From positions 14,283,665-14,347,664 of the forward strand of contig JABAKD010000013.1 in the NCBI GenBank assembly GCA_012845835.1: a stretch of DNA of 64,000 nucleotides. The letters are read 5' to 3'. Of this stretch, positions 53,726 through 64,000 are shown in pieces. The translations under genes were made by a program, and so were the position numbers. Every line of letters starts with the position of its first letter. Position 1 is the stretch's first letter. The notes under the pieces were generated by a model. The model worked only from the letters and a program-made list of their open reading frames with translations. It was not told where the DNA came from and searched no databases. The stretch is from Undaria pinnatifida. Taxonomy: Eukaryota > Sar > Phaeophyceae > Laminariales > Alariaceae.

Positions 53726-56700
53726 AAAACACTTCAATGCTGTGCAGCAGTACCCGAAACCGGCACAAGTACCGTATATGTTCAACAGGGACGGGGGGGG
53801 GGGTTATGACGTAGGATACGCTGAGCGGGTTCCACGACTAGAGCTACAAACCAGCAGCAACAGTAGGAGCAGGAGGAAGCACATGAAAACCGTCCAAAAA
53901 CGAACCACAAGCAGAGTAAAGTACTTCTGCTGTTGACTCTGTACCCAATACCTGGTACGAAATACAAGCGTGACCAAACTACATGCATATATAGTCAGAT
54001 CGTTAGACGGTCAACGGCCGCAACAGATGGATCCTTCATGTCCCCGTCGTCGTTTATGTAAACCTGGCCCACGTACGAGTTGCCACTATCAATTTCAGGG
54101 ATGTGCAATACCGGCACCAGGCTCTCATCGGTTGTCGAAAATCCAACGCTATCTGCAGCAAGATTACTGTTTAGAGTTTTTCGGTGTTGGCCCCTGGTGG
54201 AAAACGCCTCCTCCGTATATACTGGAAACCCTATGCCCTCTCCTATTATTTTTTTCTACTGGAGACCGCAAAAAATGCTTCTGTTCTTACGAGCGGTTTC
54301 CACATTGACCGTTTCTCGGTTTTACCGTTGTGTCCGTTCTTCTTTTTTTCGGTTACCTAATCAGTTTCCGCAGGGCTGTATTAGGCGGGTGTTGCGCTCC
54401 GCTGTCGTTGCACGTTCGCCTGTGGAAGATGGCTGGTGTGCTAGAGAGGACGGGTGCGGCGGGCATAGCCGCGACACGTAAGGTCTGAAACCCGGGGATG
54501 GACGTTAAACGCCCCCGGGATCTCTATTAAAATCTCGCATATCTATGATACCATATACAGGCGTCACTAAGTATCACCCCCCCCCCATGTTTTGAAACTG
54601 TATATTGCTGCTTTCGACTACCTGGTAGACTGCTGTACATACATACACTACATGTACAGCATAGATTCACTAGTAATAGTGTACAAGTATGACATCATAC
54701 AGGGCATGCAAAACGTATGGCTTTGAGGGCACATCGCTCGGATGTCGATGTCATCTCGGTTGATCGTCATCATCATCACAATCATCACGAGGGGTAGTCG
54801 TGGCCTCCGAAGCAGCCTTTTTAGTGAACGACCAACACACATTGGTGAACGACCAACACACACGCACAATCCAATTCACTGCTGGACAGCAGCAGCGAAG
54901 ATCGACAGTCAGTCAGCCAGTCCATAGCAGACCACATGTCCACACAAGCTTCCCTCCGCCTGGATCACTGGTGACTGACACGTCGAGCAACACGCGAGCA
55001 AGACTCTTGGACGCGCCATAAGCCGTCATGCTGGTGACTCATCACTGACATGTACTATTAACACCATGGTGGACAATTCCACGCCGTAATCCTAGCTCCG
55101 AGGCCCTCATCACAGCCGTTTTACACTGCAACAAAAATCCCACACAAACTCCAAGCAGTTTGTTCCCACAAAACAGGGCTGCTTGGATACGGCAGTAAAA
55201 CAGTGGTGACGGGGTTAGCACTGCGTTTTTTTCGTCTTGTTCGTCTCTTCTTGTTTCTTCGATTTTTACCGCAAGTAGTCGGGTGTGGTGGCTTGCATCG
55301 TTTTTTTGCTCGCGTGATCACTACGGTTGGCATTGGCATGGACAAATCACCTTGCTGTACTTGCAACGTGTATCTCTGTCTCGCAGTTTGTGACCACAGC
55401 AGCAGTGGTGGCAGAGCTCGTCTCTCTAGGAGGCATCGGCACAGCACTGGTTGTGCTGCATGTAGATGGGTGCAAATATCAGTTTGCTGTGAATAACACA
55501 CACACGTTGCGGTAGAGCCGCCTCTCACAGCAGTAATAATATCAATAGTACCGTTGGATTATTGTTTGGGGTACAGTAGAGAAAATTTCGTGGAACTTGG
55601 TGCGGCCCGTGTAGCCACATCGCTGGACTCCCTATAACTATTACCAGGGCACCCCACCGAAATCGGGGGATTTTTGTGTGCCACACCTTTGGATTAAAAC
55701 TGCGCAAACACGTACTTTAGATTACCCACAAGCCCCAACCCCCACCCCCACCCTCACCCCTGCAGGTATCGATAAAGGAAATGTCCCGAAAGAAATGTCC
55801 CGCAAAAATGCGACTTGTAAAGATTTTATTGGTCGACCACATTCTATCCTACACGACAAAATAAACCATTCTTCGGATTCCGTTACTTTACCGTAGACAC
55901 TATTTCAGCGGGGCGAAATAGCTTGTTTACTATTGTTTACGCAGATACGGACTAATGCACTCCCGTTACACACCGTGGGTAGCCCGATGTAAGATAGCCC
56001 CGCGCTACAAGCCGAACAATGCGCTCGTAAGGCCACGGGGATCGCACAGGAATATTTTGAGTAGGAGTTCGTATGGAGGCATTTCGCGTACATATAAAAC
56101 CACTTGAAAAATAGAGTACGGCATCTGCAAACAAGATACTTACGCCGACATTTTAGAAAAAATGTAGCGAAAATTCAACAATACAGAGCTTTTCAGGTGT
56201 TTACAGCCCTCTTTTTCGACACCATAACTTCCTACCCCTCACTTGTTTACCTCTCTCTTCTACAAAGGCCTACTACAGAAATATAAACAGCGTTATATCA
56301 TCCGCCTGTTGAGCAGCAAGCTTTGGGTGAAAACCGTTTTTCATCGGTGATGTACCCATTGTATTAGGCTCTCGCGCGTGAATTGACACATTTAAGCGAT
56401 TTCGGTGGCTTTTGGTGTTGCTGGCTCGCAAGTTCGAACTCACGAAAACATCTCGTGAGTCGCTTCTCCCTCAGTTTCGCGGGCCGTGGTTGCTTGAAGG
56501 GAGCTAGCTGTAGCTGCCCGCTAGTGAAGCGCATAAGTTCAGTTGGGGGTCGTTTTTTGTCTCGTTTTGTATACCCCAATTTTCGATCACTGCAGCGCCT
56601 CAAAGTCGAGGTGTGGACCTATGCTGAGCGAGGGGAACCGATCTGAAGAGACTCACAAACATCTGTGGATGAAGAACTCTTGACCCTGATGTTTGCTAAC

Positions 56701-57570
56701 CCTAAGCCATGAACCAGCCGAAGTTCTACACGCAGCGTGTTTACCTAGCCATGTGTTTTATTGTTCCGACAAAACAACTAGATATTAGAACGAAAAAAAG
56801 TAACAGCAGTTCACGTTTTCAGGTCTGTACAGGCAGGCCAAAAGGCGACAGGCTGAAACAGAAACCGTGAGTGTATATTTATGAAGCTCAGGCCAAAAGG
56901 CGACCGGCTCAAAAAGAAAACGTAGAGGTATGTTTATAAACGTGCTGGTACGTGAATCACCTTGCCTCACCAAATTCTCAAAAACGTCCCTGAGCTTTGC
57001 CCGCAGTGCCAACATAAACAAAGCAAAATCCTGCCCACCACCAAGACGATTCTGCATTTTAACAGAGCACGCAGACTAACCAACATCTAGCATAGCCCGT
57101 AGTACTATGCGCACATACCACTGTAATCGTTCTGCACAGGAGGGTATAAATACTGCGGCTCACTTTTTTTTTCTCTCCCATTTACTATCCTCGCACTACT
57201 CTCGCGCTCCATCCCAGTAGACTCAGACCCGGGGTCACATAGCGGGCCCTCCTCCCCCCTCCCCACTACGGTACGCGCCTTCAGACTTCATCGCGAAAAA
57301 AATCCAGCGCCTTATTCCCTCGTCGACTCGCGTCGAATATTACGGTTCACCGCGGTACCGTATAAAACGTCTGTCCAGTCACCGCCACTATGACACAGCA
57401 CGATCGACGAAATCACAGCATTAACAGCCATTGGGCAAACGGCCGCAGACGTTACCCGGTATTCTACCACACCTACAAGGCACGGGGCGCAGGTGAACGG
57501 TGAGAGGTGCAGGGTCCAGCCCGCAGCACACACTGGTGTTCCGTCATAAGCCCATTGTCTAGTATTTAGG
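53726..57570. other. No gene recognised
   Basis: Short open frames only. Repeats named elsewhere lie at 55360-55500. A duplication with GGCCAAAAGGCGACAGGCTGAAACAG-like units occurs at about 56830-56935 (two copies of AGGCCAAAAGGCGAC followed by GGCT.AAA.AGAAA). Nothing else stands out. Confidence 0.4.
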
Positions 57571-57616
57571 GTGGAACACGGCGAGGTAGCAACCCCGCCG
57601 ACGACTTTCGAAACTG

Positions 57617-57895
57617 ATGTTCTCCACGACGAGGGAGGGAGTGCGAACCCTGAGCGAAGCACTTACGGCAAGATCTCGGCGAGAACTCGCCAAAAGGTCT
57701 GCCCGAGATGTTCACTTCCCAAAGCCACCATTACCATCCACGTTGCACGTGCCCCTACGTGGCCGCCTTGTACTTGGCACAGGAGAAATTGGGTTAATCG
57801 TCGCAGCGGGTATGGCATATTACGTGATATACAGGTACTGCTGCCGTCATCCACAAATCCGACCTTTGCTGTTCTTACTCTTGTCAAGATACTAG
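57617..57895 (+). CDS. Small ORF: basic N-terminus plus one membrane segment
   Basis: 92 codons from ATG to TAG. The first half is Arg/Ser/Thr-rich with few acids (MFSTTREGVRTLSEALTARS, RRELAKRSARD), like a mitochondrial presequence. It is followed by PLRGRLVLGTGEIGLIVAAG and MAYYVIYRYCC, a plausible transmembrane helix, and a second hydrophobic end. It could be a small organellar membrane protein. A second open frame overlaps it, and no splice evidence decides between them. Confidence 0.33.
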   Translation: MFSTTREGVRTLSEALTARSRRELAKRSARDVHFPKPPLPSTLHVPLRGRLVLGTGEIGLIVAAGMAYYVIYRYCCRHPQIRPLLFLLLSRY

Positions 57896-57990
57896 AGAGA
57901 AAGTTTGCCTGTTTTGTGGTCAACTCGCTCCACCAAAAACACACGAAAAAACACCCGACAAACCAAAAACACAGTCTACCCGTACTCAGC

Positions 57991-58079
57991 TTAACCCCTT
58001 CAGATCCCGAAAACATCTCCCTATACTAACTCCAAGTTACTAATCCCCGGAAATTGTCTTCCGCTGGAAAACGGGTTAA
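57991..58079. mobile_element. TTAA-ended short repeat, copy 6
   Basis: TTAACCCCTTCAGATCCCG ... CTAACTCCAAGTTACTAATC ... GGAAAACGGGTTAA. TTAA is present at both ends. Confidence 0.65.
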
Positions 58080-59029
58080 GCGCTGTTCTGTGCGAAAAAG
58101 AAAGTCAAGGTAAACAAAGAGTACTGCTGCTCTACTACTTGCTGCATAATACGTTCAACGAACGCTCTTGATCGGTCGCGCCGCGGCACTTACCGCAAGC
58201 GAAGAGACCAGAAAAAAAAACAAGATATCCCACGTCCATCATCACTCAAACCTATAAAACGGCACAACAACTACAATAATACACAAGAGTGTGTCAGTGC
58301 CGCTTCTACATCTCAAGACAGAATTACAAGCATTACCCGGGAATTGGCACATACTCTACTGGCACGGAGTTCGGAGTACATCGAACGGACATAGATGGCT
58401 ATTAATAGAGTGTGGTATTACCAGTATTTAGGACTGCAATGTGTTGATGTGAGAACAGCAACAACGCATCATGAGTGTAGAGTACAAAATACCTAACCTT
58501 GAGAGTATATTCGGGCATACAAAAGAACACCAAGTACCGAATACCCATGGGCGTTCGTGATTATGATGCGCACACTCCGTCTGTCGTACCGAGAAGCTTT
58601 AACGGATATCTATCATACACCAGAATCGCCACAATCACCCCCTATTCCTTTCCCATTACCCGCTTCTCCGCTTCTAGTCTACAAGAAGCTGCGCTTGGTG
58701 CGCCAGGCAGGGCTGGCCAGTGACTTCGGTAAATGCGCGCATTATAAACACCGACCAACGTCGCGAGCGCGATCCTACACATCTGCCGTATCTCCCGCCA
58801 CCTACTATTACGTTACTACATGGTAGTTTTTTTTTGCATTTTCGCTTCACGTCCCATCACAATCCGGGCCAGATACAACACGGGTCTGGCTTGGCCTACA
58901 CGAGCTCGTCAATCTCGCGCAAATTTTCTCGGTCTCCCCGCTCTCTCTTTCACGTATTTCTGAATTTGTGAGATCTTCCGTCGTACGTGATAGCGTTCTT
59001 GAAACAAAGCAAACAAACGTACATATCTT

Positions 59030-59180
59030 ATTATAAAAATAAAAATACACTCCAGCAGTGAGATCGAAAATTCTGTCGAAATTCATCTTTGCAAGCTGTG
59101 TGTGATACTCCGATTGCGCATCATAGTATCCCATGAAATGGACAAGTTCGCCGGAACTCATCTTTGCAAGCTATAATATG
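59030..59180 (+). repeat. Interspersed repeat, plus copy with doubled core
   Basis: TTATAAAAATAAAAATACAC, TCCAGCAGTGAGATCGAAAA and TTCATCTTTGCAAGCTGTG, then a second CTCATCTTTGCAAGCTATAA 75 bp later. Confidence 0.8.
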
Positions 59181-59331
59181 TATGTACGTGTCCTAATTTG
59201 ATCGCGGGAGTCGATTTGTGGGACGAGCGCAAGCTTCCAAACGTTTCCATTGTTCAATCTGCTGCTCTCAGGCCAAATGTTCACAGTATATCGTATACAT
59301 ACTGTAGTATTAAAAGTACTCGTTCGCTCAC

Positions 59332-59487
59332 CTCTGACTTTTCGTACTTGAAGTCCGTGAACTGCGCCTTTCCCTTGACCGACACCCCGCGAACCGCCGT
59401 GTGGTCCGGTATGGCCGCATAAAGGGTCGCGATGTCCTGCGCGATCTGGGACTGATCTTGCAATTTCTGGTCCCCGCTGAAGCAGTA
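59332..59487 (-). CDS. Well-formed internal exon, unknown gene
   Basis: 156 nt, 52 codons, phase 0 at both ends. The acceptor is CATTTTTTTCTTGCAG and the donor TCAGAG|GTGAGCG. It reads YCFSGDQKLQDQSQIAQDIA, then TLYAAIPDHTAVRGVSVKGK and AQFTDFKYEKSE. Composition and GC3 are typical of the certain exons here. I do not recognise the family. A (CATC)n microsatellite lies in the upstream intron at 59512-59562. No partner exon was found, so the gene's extent is unknown. Confidence 0.6.
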
Positions 59488-59511
59488 CTGCAAGAAAAAA
59501 ATGCAACGTCA

Positions 59512-59562
59512 ACCGCCCATCCATCCGCGCATCCGTCCAACCATCCATGCATCCATCCATCC
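59512..59562. repeat. (CATC)n microsatellite
   Basis: CCATCCATCCGCGCATCCGT, then CCAACCATCCATGCATCCAT and CCATCCG, interrupted units next to the 59332-59487 exon. Confidence 0.85.
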
Positions 59563-59699
59563 GTCAGAGGGGAGCGGTGGAGCCGGAACACCGTAAAAAC
59601 GAGAAACGGGGCGCGGGGGGGGGTGATGGTCGAAGTCGCGCTTAGCAACGAGCAAGCGCGCACATTATCGCTATCAGATTAATACCGTAGTTGGTGGTA

Positions 59700-61420
59700 T
59701 TATACCTCCTGATACTTACACACTAGAACCTAGTAGTTTGGTGTTAGCATGTTTGGCTATTCATGTACTGGTACCAGTTGTCCTGGATCACCTCTCGCTC
59801 GACAACAACACAACACCACTCCACGTGACGACCACCATCGACAGCCAAACACTCCGACCACCACTAGCACACATGCTGCTGCTCAGCTGTTCGAGGTTGA
59901 TCCTGGTGGTACGTGGTGTTCGCCGGCATGGACAACCTACTTGCTGCAAAATAGGTAAAGGGTATCCTGCATCACAAGGGCTCCGCAGCGCGCGGCGGAC
60001 GCGTGAAACAGGGACACACCGCAAGCAAGCTACGCAAAGGAGGCAAAGCGGGTCACGCGTGTGGCAGAGGTCGGAGACACTATTGAGAGGCCTTGTTAGA
60101 CCGCGTTTGTTAACACTGCAGAACTAATCACGTTAGCCGTAGCGCTAACGCGGAGTGGGGAATGATACTACCAGAGACGGGCAAAACTGCACCACTTAAC
60201 TCGCATAGACACCTTTTACATACTGTATATGTGTGTTGACAACAGGTAGCACAACATAAACAGTCAGCTAACGTTGCGTCCATGGAACAGCTGTTTACCA
60301 GGTAATCAATCAATGCTTTTGCATGATACAGCTAACAGTCGTCGTCCCTGGCGGCAGTGCTGTTGTGTAACTGCTCCCCCACACGTCAACACTCGTTCGT
60401 CAGCCCCCTACAAAACTGCTGCACTCCTTTTGGTCCAAAACATGCTGGTATTGAGCATTGCCGCACACAGGATTCCGCGGGCTTACATACGCATCATAAA
60501 CTATCGATTAAACGCGTACAAAGCGTCACACAGCACCACCAGACTTCGTAATACTTGATAATACCTGGCACCTACCTGCTAGCATCGTGGCTATGGTACA
60601 ATGGCCCCTCGCTTCCCGACCCGCGGGTTGCAACTCAAAAAGGAACGCTTCAGGTACATGATCATCACAGCGGCACGTCTGCCGGTTTTCATAGCACGAC
60701 AACAGCACCAACACACAGGACACAACACCAACCGCTCCATGTAGCTTAAACACGACAAACAGCTTCAGATACGATTTCAAAACAATTTACGAGCGGCTCG
60801 ATTTTTCAAGCACAGAGAACGGACTATCTATACCTTCGGCGGATGCTAATACCTGGTAACCCTTATGGGACTTGAGTCCCCAAAAATATCGAAAAAAAAA
60901 GAGACCATTCTATAAAATATACATTGTAGCATAGACGATTCTACAACGTATACATAGCATCCGCCGCATAGAGCAGCACGGGCTGCCATTAATAATGACA
61001 TTGCTACAAGGCCTTGATAAAATAGTCTATATTGATTAAAGGGTAAGGAACGTGCCATATGTGCAGCGTAAAGGCATGCATTGCACGTATACTTGGTATA
61101 TGACACGCGCGTAGCATGGCAATACTTGCACTGCTGTTTGCAAGACAACAGATATTCCTATGATATTTCTATAATACAAGGTCGATAAGACAGGGCGTTT
61201 GGGATTTTTATGCTAGCGTCGGTATACCTACAAATACCTGGCATATTCGTAGGCCCTAAAATAATCAACACCTATATATCAGAAATGTGACAAAATAAAC
61301 GATTTTGTGGCACAAAGTATTCGTAGAGAGAGGGGTGGCGGAATGCGGGGGGGGGGAGGGCCATTGCCCTCGACAATGATCAAACTCAGATAAGGGATAT
61401 TGTACCAGAGCTTTGTGCGG
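59700..61420. other. No gene recognised
   Basis: Open frames without splice signals or motifs. Several TACCTGG words (about 60298, 60561, 60849, 61222). Confidence 0.4.
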
Positions 61421-61424
61421 TATC

Positions 61425-61575
61425 GACTTCAATTCGATGGGAGTCGATGAGGGAAGAAAGGGCTGAAGTCTTTCGCGGTAAAAATGAAGGCGCAAGCCGT
61501 AGTAGGGAGGGGGGAGGAGATGCTGCTTAGTGATCCCGGATCTGAGCAACGTCTAGGCAGGGTGAAGGAGAAACA
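61425..61575 (+). repeat. Dispersed repeat shared with 38935-39210 and 61950-62240
   Basis: GGGAAGAAAGGGCTGAAGTC, TTCGCGGTAAAAATGAAGGC, GTAGTAGGGAGGGGGGAG, ATCCCGGATCTGAG and ACGTCTAGGCAGGG occur in the same order in the other two copies. Confidence 0.7.
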
Positions 61576-61604
61576 AAAGTGCGAACATGACTGTTACAAA
61601 AAAT

Positions 61605-61815
61605 TTACAGCGGAAGAGCTGTGAGATTGAATACTTCGTTGAATCATATCTCTGCAAGTTGTGTGAAAGCAATACGTCCATCGCGCGTGTTACTGGGTGC
61701 TTGTACTCATCAAGGATATGGGGCGGCGACTCCTCTTAGAACAAGCTTGTACCAGGGTCAACAGGGTGATGTAAAATTAATCTGTGCACGGACACCATAA
61801 AACCCGTTATGCAGA
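61605..61815 (+). repeat. Interspersed repeat, diverged plus copy
   Basis: GCTGTGAGATTGAATACTTC, TCTCTGCAAGTTGTGTGAAA, CATCAAGGATATGGGGCGGC, CAGGGTCAACAGGGTGATGT and ACCATAAAACCCGTTATGC follow the order of the arm at 18740-18950. Confidence 0.75.
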
Positions 61816-61939
61816 TGATATGAGCGACAAGGAAGAAACGAGAAAATGAAAGGTTTTGTTCGGGTACTTGGACCAAATACGGCAGCAAGTTATAAGTCTC
61901 GTGGTATGTTCAGATTAATAGAAGTGCAACATGGCCGCC

Positions 61940-62250
61940 GGTCGCCTGTACTACTATTGTGTGTGGTTACCCTCGAATTACACAATTAATTTAGTTGGTC
62001 CTGGAGTTTTAAAATATCACGTGGGTCCGACTTTGGGTTTAATCGCAAAAATAAATGATCAAGGTGTATTAATAGCAGCGTGGGTGGGCTTAATTCGGTG
62101 CGAGTGGACGAGGGGAGAAAGGGTTGGAGTCTCCTCGCGATAAAAAAAAAAGGTGCGTACCCCGTAGCTGGTAGTGTGGAGGTGGGAGATGAGCCTCCTT
62201 AGCGGCCCCGAATCTGAGTTACGACTAGGGAGGGAGAACAAGAAAAATAA
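61940..62250 (+). repeat. Dispersed repeat shared with 38935-39210
   Basis: TTAGTTGGTCCTGGAGTTTT, GTGGGTCCGACT, GTATTAATAGCAGCG, GAGGGGAGAAAGGGTTGGAG and TCTGAGTTACGACTAGGGAG, collinear with the 38.9-kb copy. Confidence 0.7.
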
Positions 62251-62439
62251 AAGATGAGAAGAAAACAAAAGGGGTGAGCAAAGAACAAAAAACAAACATA
62301 AATGGCGCACTACAACATGGCATAGGGTGCATGTGCACGGTATGACGTGGTATGGTATCGTGTGGTGGCGCTATTGTTTTTAGTCGGTCAGTCAGTCAGT
62401 CCGCTATTAATAGTCAAGCCTTGTGTGTTTTGTAAACTT

Positions 62440-62725
62440 TCCAGCCTCTGGACAAGCCGTGGTCACAGGGGTCGTTTCTTTTCCCCCCCGGTTCTTGACT
62501 TCAATTTTTATCGCATAGGGTTCGGCAATCACACCGCTCGTCGATTTTTTATCGAGCGTTGCTGACTCAAGCTCTCGCGTTTTCCGCAAGTCAACATGTG
62601 CACCAGAAAAAGTTCCCAAGAGTATATACGAGTGCGCACTTGGGGGGATTCGAACTCACGAAACTGACCCATACTAGGCTCGAAGATATAACCTGATACG
62701 CCACCGGGGCGACCGGCTCGTGCTT
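62440..62725 (-). mobile_element. tRNA-headed SINE-like element, copy c
   Basis: On the minus strand: head GCCCCGGTGGCGTATCAGGT (A-box region), GAGTTCGAATCCCCCCAAG (B-box region), body CGATAAAAATTGAAGTCAAG, ACCGGGGGGGAAAAGAAACG and TGTGACCACGGCTTGTCCAG. On the plus strand the T-arm translates as GGIRTHE, a known false protein signal of tRNA-like DNA. Confidence 0.7.
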
Positions 62726-62904
62726 ACCAGATACTTGGCAACAGCAGTTCAACATCTTCCGAATTACAGCAGTACCGTACACCTTTGGTATACGCTGCTG
62801 TTACATTTAGCGGTACCATAATACCGTTATACCGTTTTGCAGCTTTGTCGGTTAAATATACCAGGTACATGCGTATACTATTTTCGATACTATTTTACAC
62901 GTGC

Positions 62905-63300
62905 CCGATGGATTAGTAGGTTAATCTCGCACGTGCTGAAGTCAAGTACCAATGTCAAAGGTCGTGGCTTCAAGCCTACACCGCGTGCATACGAGCGGTC
63001 GTACGTATACGTATATGGACTTTTTTTGCAAACATTTTTTGACGAGCGGAAAGCGCGAGAGCGTGAGCTAGTATAACTCGACGAAAACCGAGGAGCATTA
63101 GAAGGCTTGAGAGTAAAGGGAATGCCGAACCTATTCTCGTAATGCGCGATATAAAAATCAAGGCAACTACCGGGGGGAAGAAGAGAAGACACCTGTGGCC
63201 TGTGACCACGGCTTGTCCAGAAGGTCGCTGAGGGCAAAAGCTCTTACGGTTGAGCTAAAGAGCAAAAGTGACGATTGAAAAAAAAAAAAAAAGAGAACGT
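62905..63300 (+). mobile_element. tRNA-headed SINE-like element, copy d
   Basis: Head GGATTAGTAGGTTAATCTCG (A-box-like) and GTCGTGGCTTCAAGCCTAC (B-box-like). Body GAGCGGAAAGCGCGAGAGCG, AACTACCGGGGGGAAGAAGA, CTGTGACCACGGCTTGTCCA, GAGGGCAAAAGCTCTTACGG. It ends in A14, the longest A tail of the family here. Confidence 0.72.
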
Positions 63301-64000
63301 GCCGTGCTGGTGGACAATGCCAACAAATCGCGGCATGTGCGGCCTTTACGGGCATTCATTTAACATGGCTGCAATTGCGATCACAGCAACACGCCTCGTC
63401 GCTGTTTGGTTTGGCACGCGTTTTGTAGGGAAAACATGTTACTCGTTCTGCTGCTGTATGAAAACATGCAGATGTCGGCACAGCAGCAGTAGTGCAGTAG
63501 TGCAACGACCATGTGTATGGGGCAAGCTGCTTTTTTGGGGATCCTGTGTGGATCTTGTTGGTAGCTTTAAAAGGGCTAAAACACTCCTGTATGGCCTTCC
63601 AGTTGAGAGAGAGGACATGGGGGCGGCTTTTAATGGTGCCGAGGGACAACAACATTTTCGTTCACAATGTCCACTATGCGCGATCCCGAAGACGGAAAAC
63701 GTCTACTCGTAATCGACTCGATGTTTCATAATAATGTTTTACACGTGAACTATACCAGGTATCATATCCGGGGGGCAACATTTACAGAGGATATACACAG
63801 TAGTATTAAAGTATCGCACCTTTCGGTAAGCACCGTTCAAATGAAAAAACATGCTGTAGAGTATACCTGGTATACGAGTGCAGACGAAGTATCTGAAATG
63901 GAACACTTGAAAACCTTTTGGCTACATCGTGCTGCAAAATAATCCCACACAAATAAATTCCACGCACAAGCGCTCTGTCCCCCAAACACAAGCGCTCTGT
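63301..64000. other. No gene recognised; right edge of window
   Basis: Open frames on both strands at 63356-63712 without splice signals or a recognised family. TACCAGGTA/TACCTGGTA words occur at about 63756 and 63880. A direct repeat CACAAGCGCTCTGTCCCC ends the window. Confidence 0.35.

Noticed and set aside
62440-62720. Plus-strand reading with GGIRTHE
   Set aside because: A familiar false protein made by translating tRNA-like T-arm DNA; here it marks a SINE head.

Overview
The window is nuclear DNA from a complex, intron-rich eukaryote. Exons of 50-180 bp sit between introns of 0.2-2.7 kb, gene density is low, and much of the rest is short interspersed repeats, homopolymer runs, microsatellites and minisatellites. 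No bacterial operon, CRISPR array, rRNA or intact tRNA gene was seen. The heterotrimeric G-alpha gene together with T- and G-rich sense-strand introns fits a stramenopile such as a brown alga (Ectocarpus-like), but that placement is an inference from style, not from a marker gene.

Three genes are supported by family motifs or by splice phases that agree from exon to exon. (1) A G-protein alpha subunit on the + strand, 5009-17688, with eight recognisable exons. The 5' exons carrying the P-loop were not found. (2) An unrecognised Ser/Arg/Gly-rich protein on the - strand, 38381-35526, with two well supported 3' exons and a third, less certain, that overlaps a SINE-like repeat. (3) A RING-H2 protein, a putative E3 ubiquitin ligase, on the - strand, 47058-43125. 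Its RING finger is split by one intron and followed by a low-complexity tail of about 780 residues in one GC-rich exon. Several single exons or small open frames (21.4, 23.8, 26.7, 32.6, 40.7, 49.2, 57.6 and 59.4 kb) look possible but cannot be joined into genes.

Region by region: 1-5 kb, no recognised gene, a diverged tandem duplication and a cluster of TACCTGGTA-type words; 5-17.7 kb, the G-alpha gene with introns full of microsatellites, a 660-bp minisatellite and one copy of a C-tailed dispersed element; 18-21.3 kb, a nest of inverted repeats with long G and C runs, then a second copy of that element; 21.3-26.9 kb, unresolved; 27-30.5 kb, a cluster of tRNA-like repeats in both orientations around two broken Ty3/gypsy-type integrase fragments; 31-35 kb, degenerate repeats and C runs; 35.5-38.4 kb, gene 2; 38.4-43 kb, repeats; 43.1-47.1 kb, gene 3; 47-64 kb, mostly interspersed repeats, hairpins and palindromes.

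The genes do not form a pathway. The most unusual features are structural: a short palindromic word (TACCAGGTA/TACCTGGTA) scattered about 40 times with no obvious carrier; a dispersed family that ends in poly-C instead of poly-A; an intronic minisatellite that copies a real 5' splice site; and an exon apparently overlapping a SINE body.
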